From positions 1 to 12,232 of the forward strand of contig JBBQEU010000095.1 of NCBI GenBank assembly GCA_038321235.1: DNA of 12,232 nucleotides, given 5' to 3'. The translations under genes were made by a program, and so were the position numbers. Shown in pieces: positions 6,967 to 12,232 of the stretch (position 1 is its first letter; each line of letters begins with the position of its first letter). The DNA comes from Sva-07 sp038321235. GTDB taxonomy: Bacteria > Actinomycetota > Acidimicrobiia > Acidimicrobiales > Ilumatobacteraceae. The notes beneath the pieces are model-generated. The model searched no databases and was not told where the DNA came from. It was given only the letters and a program-made list of their open reading frames with translations.

Positions 6967-6999
6967 TGTTACTCATGGTGTCAGACACCAGGAGTAACA
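6967..6999. terminator. Near-perfect 16-bp dyad at convergent junction
   Basis: TGTTACTCATGGTGTC (6967-6982) and GACACCAGGAGTAACA (6984-6999) are reverse complements except for one A/G mismatch (6975/6991), around a single central A. It begins 1 base after the stop of the small gene and ends 6 bases before the end of the minus-strand flavoprotein gene. It fills almost the whole 40-base junction, so a two-way terminator is the simplest reading. There is no U-tract. The inner TGGTGTCAGACACCA is a perfect 15-base palindrome about one centre and could instead be a protein-binding site. Confidence 0.5.
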
Positions 7000-7005
7000 C
7001 GTTGC

Positions 7006-8244
7006 TCAGCTGGCGTAGGCGCCGGGTTGGGCCAGGAAGCGGCGGTGCCAGCGGCTGGGCGTGAGGACCACCGCACGAGGCTCGTCTTCGAACATCCACC
7101 GGGCGAAGTTCCGACGACCCCACTCGCCGCTGGCCGCGACGACTCGGATCGCACCGCGGGCTCCCCACGAGGTGTTCAGCACCGACCCGAGTGCTCGTGA
7201 CATCTTGTGATCGGCGAACAGGTGATGGGCGACCTGGGCTCGATAGATGGCTGCTGCGTCATCGGGTTGCAGGGCGCCGGCGGCGATGATCGCCTCGGCG
7301 GCGAGTCGCCCGGTGAGCAGCGCTTGGCCGATGCCTTCGCCGGTCATCACGTCGGTGGCCATCGCAGCGTCGCCGGTGAAGAACACACGTCCGGCGGTCA
7401 ACGTGGCCCCGTCGACCCGAGCCGGGATGGGCCAGGCAATATGGCGGTTCTCGACCTCGAAGCCGTCGCCGAGCGCGTCGACGACGTGCGGACGCGCCAG
7501 CAGGTCGGCCCAGAGTTGCTTCATGTCCTGAATTCGGCGGCTCCCGTCACGCAGCACACCGAACCCGATGTTCACCCGACCTCCGGGGAGCGGGAACGAC
7601 CATGCGTAGCCGGGCACCAGATCGGGCTCGAACCACACACAGAGCTGCTGCGACGCCGGGCCGGTGACATTGCGGGCGTATTGACGGAATCCGTGCCACT
7701 CGCCGAGGTAGCCGACCTCGTGTGCGCCGACCGCCTTGCGGACCGGACTCCACATGCCATCCGCGGCAACGACGTAGCGGGCATCGATCTCCAGACCGTC
7801 GGCGAGCACGGTGACGTGCTCGCTGTGCTCGTCGATCCGTTCGAAGGCGTGTCCGTCGCGGATGTCGGCGCCCAGGTCGCGAGCGATGTGCACCAGGGCA
7901 TCGTCGAGCTGGAGTCGTGGCGCCACCGCTGCGTAGCTCCCTGTCGTCGGTAGTGGGACGAACACCTCGCGGCCACTCGGCGAGCGGATCGCAGCACCTC
8001 CGACCTCGAACCAGTCGGGGATCGTCCCTCGGTCGAGACCGAGGTGCTCGAGTTCGCGAAGCCCGAGCGTGGTGAGGCCGTCGCCGCAGCACTTGTCGCG
8101 TGGGAACACGGCCTTGTCGATGGCCACCACTGATCGTCCCGCGCGCCGCAGTTCGATCGCCGCCGCACTTCCCGCCGGACCGAGGCCGACGATCACGACA
8201 TCGGCAGTCGAGCGTTCGCGCGGCGTCGAGGTCGAGGCGTTCAC
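7006..8244 (-). CDS. Geranylgeranyl reductase family FAD-dependent oxidoreductase
   Basis: A 412-residue flavoprotein. The N-terminal FAD-binding Rossmann motif is VIVGLGPAG (17-25), followed by the KCCGDGL block (51-57) typical of geranylgeranyl reductases. Further family marks are VVAADGMWSPVRK (158-170), the PGYAWSFPLPGGRVNIGFGV block (211-230) and the second FAD contact FFTGDAAMATDVMTGEGIGQ (288-307). By family it reduces isolated double bonds in prenyl chains; in actinobacteria relatives saturate a menaquinone isoprene unit (MenJ) or geranylgeranyl lipids. The exact substrate cannot be read here. There is no clear membrane helix; peripheral membrane binding is usual in the family. The GTG start at 8244 is preceded by TAGCCT with 7 bases between, fitting a leaderless mRNA. 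It diverges from the SDR gene. Confidence 0.9.
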   Translation of the reverse strand: MNASTSTPRERSTADVVIVGLGPAGSAAAIELRRAGRSVVAIDKAVFPRDKCCGDGLTTLGLRELEHLGLDRGTIPDWFEVGGAAIRSPSGREVFVPLPTTGSYAAVAPRLQLDDALVHIARDLGADIRDGHAFERIDEHSEHVTVLADGLEIDARYVVAADGMWSPVRKAVGAHEVGYLGEWHGFRQYARNVTGPASQQLCVWFEPDLVPGYAWSFPLPGGRVNIGFGVLRDGSRRIQDMKQLWADLLARPHVVDALGDGFEVENRHIAWPIPARVDGATLTAGRVFFTGDAAMATDVMTGEGIGQALLTGRLAAEAIIAAGALQPDDAAAIYRAQVAHHLFADHKMSRALGSVLNTSWGARGAIRVVAASGEWGRRNFARWMFEDEPRAVVLTPSRWHRRFLAQPGAYAS

Positions 8245-8251
8245 GGCCGCA

Positions 8252-8257
8252 AGGCTA
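8252..8257 (-). promoter_or_regulatory. Putative -10 box for leaderless flavoprotein gene
   Basis: Minus-strand TAGCCT ends 7 bases before the GTG at 8244. No Shine-Dalgarno sequence is present. It lies at one end of the 184-base divergent region 8245-8428, where I see no other clear motif beyond the SDR signals. Confidence 0.4.
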
Positions 8258-8365
8258 CGGGCGGCGGCTGGGGGCTGCGTTGGTCAGCTCAGGCGGGCGC
8301 CGGGTCGTATCCGTCGTCGCCGGATTCGATCCCCGTCCGCTGGCAGTAGCACGCGAGGCTGACCC

Positions 8366-8371
8366 TACGAT
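8366..8371 (+). promoter_or_regulatory. Possible -10 box for the SDR-MaoC pair
   Basis: TACGAT lies 57 bases before the SDR start. With a strong ribosome binding site downstream this would give a normal leadered mRNA. The -35 is poor (TGGCAG near 8341, spacing long), so this is tentative. Confidence 0.25.
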
Positions 8372-8413
8372 GCCGAGTCAGGTCAGCGCCGTGAGTCCGG
8401 CGCAATCGGAACC

Positions 8414-8422
8414 AGGAAGGAA
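8414..8422 (+). promoter_or_regulatory. Strong ribosome binding site of the SDR gene
   Basis: AGGAAGGAA ends 6 bases before the ATG at 8429. It is the clearest Shine-Dalgarno sequence in the window and fixes the SDR start, in contrast with the apparently leaderless genes around it. Confidence 0.7.
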
Positions 8423-8428
8423 CTGTCG

Positions 8429-9355
8429 ATGAGTGGTCTGTGCGAGGGGCGAGTTGCCATTGTCACCGGAGCCGGGCGGGGGATCGGGCGCGAACACGCG
8501 CTGAGCCTCGCCCGCCACGGTGCAAAGGTCGTCGTCAACGACCTCGGCGGCAACGTCGACGGCAGCGGGGGAGATCTCTCGCCGGCGCAGCAGGTTGTCG
8601 ACGAGATCCTCGAGATGGGTGGCGAGGCGGTCGCGAACGGCGACGATGTCGCTGATTGGGAAGGCGCTCAGCGGATGATCAACACCGCCGTCGAGACCTT
8701 CGGCGACCTGCATGCGCTCGTCAACAACGCGGGCATCCTGCGCGACCGGGTGCTCGCGAACATGACCGAAGAGGAGTGGGACTCGGTCATCAACGTTCAC
8801 CTCAAGGGCACGTTCGCGCCGTCACGATGGGCAGTCGCCTACTGGCGTGAACGCGCCAAGGCCGGCGAACCCGTCAGCGGGCGCATCGTCAACACCACCT
8901 CGGTGTCGGGTATCTACGGCAACCCGGGCCAGGCGAACTACGGCGCCGCGAAGGCCGGCATCGCCGCGTTCACGAACATCGTCGCGCTCGAAGTCGCCCG
9001 CTACGGCGTCACCGTGAACGCCGTCGGACCGGTGGCGCTCACCCGGATGACCGAGGGCCTCGGCCCAGCGCCGGAGACCGACGACGAGCGCGAGGCGCGG
9101 GCGCCGCACTGGATTGCCCCGATCGTCACGTGGCTCTGCTCGGACGAGGCCGCCGACGTGACCGGCCGCGTGTTCGAAGCGTCCGGTCAGACGCTCGCGG
9201 TCGCCGAAGGTTGGGTGCGTGGCCCCTCGACGACACCGGTCGACGACCCGACGAAGATCGGCCCAGCAGTCGCCGAGCTCCTCGCGAGCGCACGGACGAA
9301 CTCGGGAATGAACGGCGAGCCGGGCGGCTGGCCGCAGACGATGTTGAACTCCTGA
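8429..9355 (+). CDS. SDR-family 3-hydroxyacyl-CoA dehydrogenase-like protein (MFE-2/Hsd4A type)
   Basis: A 308-residue short-chain dehydrogenase of the MFE-2 group. The cofactor motif is TGAGRGIG (13-20). Asp38 in VVNDLGGNVDGSGGD points to NAD(H), and that insert is typical of MFE-2 dehydrogenase domains. NNAG (99-102) is present, and the catalytic set is Ser158, Tyr171 and Lys175 in YGAAK. Peroxisomal multifunctional enzyme 2 and mycobacterial Hsd4A share this layout and oxidise (3R)-hydroxyacyl-CoA in beta-oxidation of fatty acids or steroid side chains; the acyl chain used here is inference. The C-terminal tail (about 262-308) is longer than in simple SDRs, as in Hsd4A-like proteins. A strong ribosome binding site precedes it. 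The MaoC hydratase gene follows after 36 bases, presumably in the same operon, and would supply the (3R)-hydroxyacyl-CoA substrate. Confidence 0.92.
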   Translation: MSGLCEGRVAIVTGAGRGIGREHALSLARHGAKVVVNDLGGNVDGSGGDLSPAQQVVDEILEMGGEAVANGDDVADWEGAQRMINTAVETFGDLHALVNNAGILRDRVLANMTEEEWDSVINVHLKGTFAPSRWAVAYWRERAKAGEPVSGRIVNTTSVSGIYGNPGQANYGAAKAGIAAFTNIVALEVARYGVTVNAVGPVALTRMTEGLGPAPETDDEREARAPHWIAPIVTWLCSDEAADVTGRVFEASGQTLAVAEGWVRGPSTTPVDDPTKIGPAVAELLASARTNSGMNGEPGGWPQTMLNS

Positions 9356-9380
9356 TCACCCACGACGAACCTGCACGAAA

Positions 9381-9386
9381 GCGAGG
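9381..9386 (+). promoter_or_regulatory. Ribosome binding site of the MaoC gene
   Basis: GCGAGG ends 5 bases before the ATG at 9392, within the 36-base gap after the SDR stop. It supports this start and co-transcription without a separate promoter. Confidence 0.5.
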
Positions 9387-9391
9387 CACTC

Positions 9392-10249
9392 ATGCCGCTC
9401 AATCCGGATGCCGTCGGATCCACCAGTGATCCGGTCGAGGTGAGCTGGACTTCCAAGGACGCACTCACCTATGCGGTCGGTATCGGTGCCGGTCACGAGG
9501 AACTTGCGTTCACCACCGAGAACACGAACGGTGTCGACCAGGCGGTGTTCCCCACGTTCCCTGTGGTGATCGGGTGGGGCAAGGGTTCGGCGATGGGCAA
9601 CATCGGCACCTTCAACCCAGCGCTCCTCGTGCACGGCCAGCAGGCGGTCACGCTCCATCGACCCATCCCCGTGGCCGGCACGGCGACGATCACGAGCGAA
9701 CTCGTGGCGATGTACGACAAGGGCAAGGCGGCCGTCGTGGTCACCGAGTCCCGCGCGGCGACGGACGGCGAGCCGCTCTACACCAACACCTCGTCGGCGT
9801 TCATCAGGGGCGAGGGTGGCTGGGGTGGCGATCGCGGCCCATCCGGCCCGAAGAACGTGCCGCCCGAGCGCGATCCCGATCACGTCGTGTCGTATCAGAC
9901 CTCGATCGACCAGGCGTTCGTCTATCGCTTGTCCGGCGACCGCAACCCGCTGCACACCGACCCGGCCTTCGCCGCGATCGGTGGCTTCGACCGACCGATC
10001 CTGCACGGGTTGTGCAGCTACGGCTTCACCGGGCGAGCACTACTGCATGCCGTGTGCGACGGTGACCCGTCCAAGTTCCAGCACATCGAAGCTCGCTTCG
10101 CGGCCCCGGTGCTCCCTGGCGACACGTTGACGATCACCATGTGGTCAGGCGATGCGGGCGAGACGCTCTTCACCACCAGCGCCGTCGACCCGTCGGACCC
10201 GTCAACCGAGCGCGTCGTCATCGACCAAGGCCTCCTGCGTCACACCTGA
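9392..10249 (+). CDS. MaoC-family (R)-specific 2-enoyl-CoA hydratase (MFE-2/Hsd4B type)
   Basis: A 285-residue double hot-dog hydratase. The C-terminal domain carries the full hydratase-2 motif YRLSGDRNPLHTDPAFA (178-194), with Asp183, Asn185 and His188 as the expected active-site residues, followed by GGFDRPILHGLCSYGF (197-212). The N-terminal half is a diverged hot-dog domain without this motif (block TFPVVIGWG, 55-63), as in eukaryotic hydratase 2 and mycobacterial Hsd4B, which is almost the same length. The family adds water to trans-2-enoyl-CoA to give (3R)-hydroxyacyl-CoA, the substrate of the SDR encoded just upstream, so the two genes together match a split MFE-2. There is no SCP2 domain. 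Chain or steroid specificity cannot be told. The gene ends at the junction with the tandem hairpins. Confidence 0.92.
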   Translation: MPLNPDAVGSTSDPVEVSWTSKDALTYAVGIGAGHEELAFTTENTNGVDQAVFPTFPVVIGWGKGSAMGNIGTFNPALLVHGQQAVTLHRPIPVAGTATITSELVAMYDKGKAAVVVTESRAATDGEPLYTNTSSAFIRGEGGWGGDRGPSGPKNVPPERDPDHVVSYQTSIDQAFVYRLSGDRNPLHTDPAFAAIGGFDRPILHGLCSYGFTGRALLHAVCDGDPSKFQHIEARFAAPVLPGDTLTITMWSGDAGETLFTTSAVDPSDPSTERVVIDQGLLRHT

Positions 10250-10310
10250 CCTCGAACCCGGCTTGCCTGCCCGCCGCCCGGCGGCTGCCCACCACCACCC
10301 GACCCCAGCA

Positions 10311-10424
10311 CCGAAATCCGGCAGGAATCGTTCGGTTTTCGATCGACTCCTGCCGGATTTCGGAACACGTGCGCAAATCTGGCACGAATCGTTCGCATAT
10401 CGATCGATTGCTGCCGGATTTCGG
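10311..10424. repeat. Tandem pair of long hairpins, 61-base period, at convergent junction
   Basis: Unit 1 has perfect 16-bp arms, CCGAAATCCGGCAGGA (10311-10326) and TCCTGCCGGATTTCGG (10348-10363). The pairing continues inward as TCG/CGA twice, to a 5-base loop (10335-10339). Unit 2 (10375-10421) repeats it 61 bases on: AAATCTGGCA pairs with TGCCGGATTT with one wobble, then AATCG/CGATT and TCG/CGA, again with a 5-base loop. The blocks AATCGTTCG, CGATCGA and TGCCGGATTTCGG are identical in both units. The element lies between the converging MaoC and proS genes, 61 bases after one stop and 13 bases from the other. It may be a two-way terminator or a small dispersed repeat. The preceding 10250-10310 is C-rich and holds only a short GCCGCC/GGCGGC dyad. 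Confidence 0.8.
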
Positions 10425-10436
10425 GGTGGGGGAGGG

Positions 10437-12215
10437 TCAGGGGCGGCAGACGGAGACGAGATGGGCGACGACGTCGGTGAGGGGGATGTCCTGGCGGTCG
10501 CCGGAGCGGCGGTCCTTGACCTCGATCGTCGGGTTCTCTTCGTCGGCGACGCCGCGGCCGACGATGGCGATGGTCGGGATACCCAACAGCTCGGCGTCCT
10601 TGAACTTCACGCCCGGCGACGGGCCGTAGCGATCGTCGAGCAGCACTCGCAGGCCGGCCGCCTCGAGGTCGGCGGCGAGTTGTTCACCAGTGGGGATCTG
10701 CGGTCCGTCGGCCTTGCCGGCGATCACGACGTGCACGTCGGCCGGTGAGATCTCGCGCGGCCACACGAGTCCGATGTCGTCGTGATTGGCTTCGGCGATC
10801 GCAGCCAATGCCCGCGTGACGCCGACGCCGTAGGAGCCCATCGTCGGCGTGACGGGCTTGCCGTTCTCGTCCTGCACGGAGAGTCCCAACGCCTCGGCGT
10901 ACTTGCGGCCGAGCTGGAAGATGTGGCCGAGCTCGATGCCGCGAGCGATCTCGACGTCGGAGCCGCACGCTGGGCAGACGTCGCCGTCGCGGATCTCGGC
11001 GGCCTCGATCGTGCCGTCGGCGGTGAAGTCGCGACCGGCGACGAGGTTGATCACGTGGTTGCCGGGCGAGTCGGCGCCGGTGATCCACGCTGTGCCGTCG
11101 ACGATGCGTGGGTCGACGAGATACCGGATGCCCGAGGCGTTGTGCGTGCCGAGAACGCCCGGTCCGATGTAGCCCTTTGCGAGTGAGGGGTTCTTCGCGA
11201 AGTCAGCTTCATCGAACGGTTCTGGCTCGGCGGGGGACATCTGTGCTTCGAGGCGCTTCATGTCGACCTCGCGGTCGCCGGGCAGCCCGATCGCGAGCGG
11301 CTCGATCGTGCCGTCGGGATGACGCAGCTTGACGACGACGTTCTTCAGCGTGTCGGCTGCCGTCCAGTCGCGATCGGGGTGACGCAACGCGGGGTCGGCG
11401 TTGACGAAGTCGACCAACGTCGCGATCGTCGGCGTGTCGGGTGTGTCGTGAACGCCCGCCGCCGGGAGCCCGTCGAGCGGGACCGCCGGGGGAGTGGGCG
11501 TGACGACTGCTTCGACGTTCGCGGCGAAGTCGCACGACGTGCAGCGGATGAACGAGTCCTCGCCGACGTCCATCGGCGCGAGGAACTCCTCCGACGCGGA
11601 ACCACCCATGGCGCCGGACATCGCCGACACGATCACGTACGGCAAGCCGAGCCGGTCGAACAGTGAGATGTACGCGGCGCGGTGCGCGTCGTACGACACC
11701 TGCAGGCCGTCGTCGTCGAGGTCGAAGCTGTAGGAGTCCTTCATCACGAATTCGCGACCTCGCAACAGGCCGGCTCGCGGACGGGCCTCGTCGCGATATT
11801 TGGTCTGGATCTGGTAGATCGACAACGGCAAGTCCTTGTACGACCCGCAGATGTCCTTCACCAACAGCGTGAACATCTCCTCGTGAGTGGGTGCGAGGAG
11901 GAAGTCGGCGCCCTTGCGGTCCTTCAATCGGAACAAATTGTCGCCATATTCGGTCCAGCGACCTGTGGCCTCGTACGGCTCGCGGGGGAGCAACGCAGGG
12001 AAGTGGACCTCCTGGAAACCGGCGGCGTCCATCTCGTCGCGGACGATCTGTTCGACGTTGCGGTAGACGATCCATCCGAGCGGCAGCCAGGAGAACGCTC
12101 CTGGCGCGGCGCGGCGGATGTAGCCAGCCCGCACGAGCAGTCGATGGCTGGCGACCTCGGCGTCAGCCGGGTCGTCACGCAGGGTCCGCAGGAACAGAGT
12201 CGACATCCGAAGCAC
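10437..12215 (-). CDS. proS: Prolyl-tRNA synthetase, bacterial type with editing insert
   Basis: A 592-residue class II synthetase that charges tRNA-Pro in the cytoplasm. Class II motif 2 is at TKYRDEARPRAGLLRGREF (138-156), preceded by LAPTHEEMFT (107-116); motif 3 is GSYGVGVTRALAAIAE (460-475). An INS/YbaK-like editing domain (about 235-400) sits between motifs 2 and 3, with TLKNVVVKL (289-297) likely holding the lysine that helps clear mischarged alanine. Cys pairs at 225/228 and 414/417 flank the insert. The C-terminal anticodon-binding domain spans about 490-592 (PADVHVVIAG onward). It is slightly longer than the 572-residue Escherichia coli enzyme. GTG 12215 lies 6 bases after a TACAGT -10 box, so I prefer it; ATG 12206, which gives MSTLFLRTLRDDP, is the common-style alternative three codons later. 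The gene is complete. Confidence 0.97.
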   Translation of the reverse strand: MLRMSTLFLRTLRDDPADAEVASHRLLVRAGYIRRAAPGAFSWLPLGWIVYRNVEQIVRDEMDAAGFQEVHFPALLPREPYEATGRWTEYGDNLFRLKDRKGADFLLAPTHEEMFTLLVKDICGSYKDLPLSIYQIQTKYRDEARPRAGLLRGREFVMKDSYSFDLDDDGLQVSYDAHRAAYISLFDRLGLPYVIVSAMSGAMGGSASEEFLAPMDVGEDSFIRCTSCDFAANVEAVVTPTPPAVPLDGLPAAGVHDTPDTPTIATLVDFVNADPALRHPDRDWTAADTLKNVVVKLRHPDGTIEPLAIGLPGDREVDMKRLEAQMSPAEPEPFDEADFAKNPSLAKGYIGPGVLGTHNASGIRYLVDPRIVDGTAWITGADSPGNHVINLVAGRDFTADGTIEAAEIRDGDVCPACGSDVEIARGIELGHIFQLGRKYAEALGLSVQDENGKPVTPTMGSYGVGVTRALAAIAEANHDDIGLVWPREISPADVHVVIAGKADGPQIPTGEQLAADLEAAGLRVLLDDRYGPSPGVKFKDAELLGIPTIAIVGRGVADEENPTIEVKDRRSGDRQDIPLTDVVAHLVSVCRP

Positions 12216-12221
12216 GCACGC

Positions 12222-12227
12222 ACTGTA
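12222..12227 (-). promoter_or_regulatory. Putative -10 box for leaderless proS
   Basis: Minus-strand TACAGT ends 6 bases before the GTG at 12215, the same spacing as at larE and the small gene. No Shine-Dalgarno sequence is present. The -35 would lie beyond the window edge. Confidence 0.5.
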
Positions 12228-12232
12228 CCGAC

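Noticed and set aside
7207..7953. Plus-strand open frame of 248 codons
   Set aside because: It is antisense to the FAD-dependent reductase, whose motifs on the minus strand are unmistakable.
10311..10424. CRISPR-like array
   Set aside because: There are only two imperfect units, no spacers of regular length and no cas genes; the units are hairpins.

Overview
The window reads as ordinary chromosome of a GC-rich actinobacterium. Very high GC at third codon positions, frequent GTG starts, an F420-type luciferase-like oxidoreductase, a split MFE-2-like SDR/MaoC pair and apparently leaderless genes suggest the class Acidimicrobiia (Ilumatobacter/Iamia-like); this placement is inference. Eleven protein genes fill almost all of it. 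I see no tRNA, rRNA, CRISPR array, insertion sequence, prophage gene or plasmid function. No stretch without a gene exceeds about 190 bases.

Layout. Three plus-strand genes come first: a two-domain SGNH-hydrolase-like protein (59-1375, start uncertain), the sulfur transferase LarE (1405-2238) and a luciferase-like F420-dependent oxidoreductase (2302-3345). A minus-strand operon follows: MoxR AAA+ ATPase (6531-5491), DUF58 protein (5488-4478) and a membrane VWA protein (4481-3501), joined by a 2-base gap and an ATGA overlap. This is the classic MoxR chaperone module. A small plus-strand gene of unknown function (6612-6965) diverges from MoxR. A minus-strand geranylgeranyl-reductase-family flavoprotein (8244-7006) diverges from a plus-strand pair, an SDR (8429-9355) and a MaoC/2-enoyl-CoA hydratase (9392-10249). 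Together that pair encodes the dehydrogenase and hydratase activities of peroxisomal MFE-2. Prolyl-tRNA synthetase (12215-10437, minus) closes the window.

Two non-coding patterns stand out. First, each of the three convergent gene junctions (3346-3500, 6966-7005, 10250-10436) holds a long dyad with arms of 16-17 bp, and the third is a tandem pair of complex hairpins with a 61-base period. These are probably two-way terminators or members of a repeat family. Second, six genes have a -10-like hexamer (mostly TANNNT) ending only 6-9 bases before the start codon, the arrangement expected for leaderless mRNAs. Genes inside operons, and the SDR gene, have Shine-Dalgarno sequences instead.

I found no plainly new multi-gene system. 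The best candidates for novelty are the tandem hairpins, the two-domain SGNH protein with a dead first domain, the stand-alone LarE, and the unknown small gene beside MoxR.
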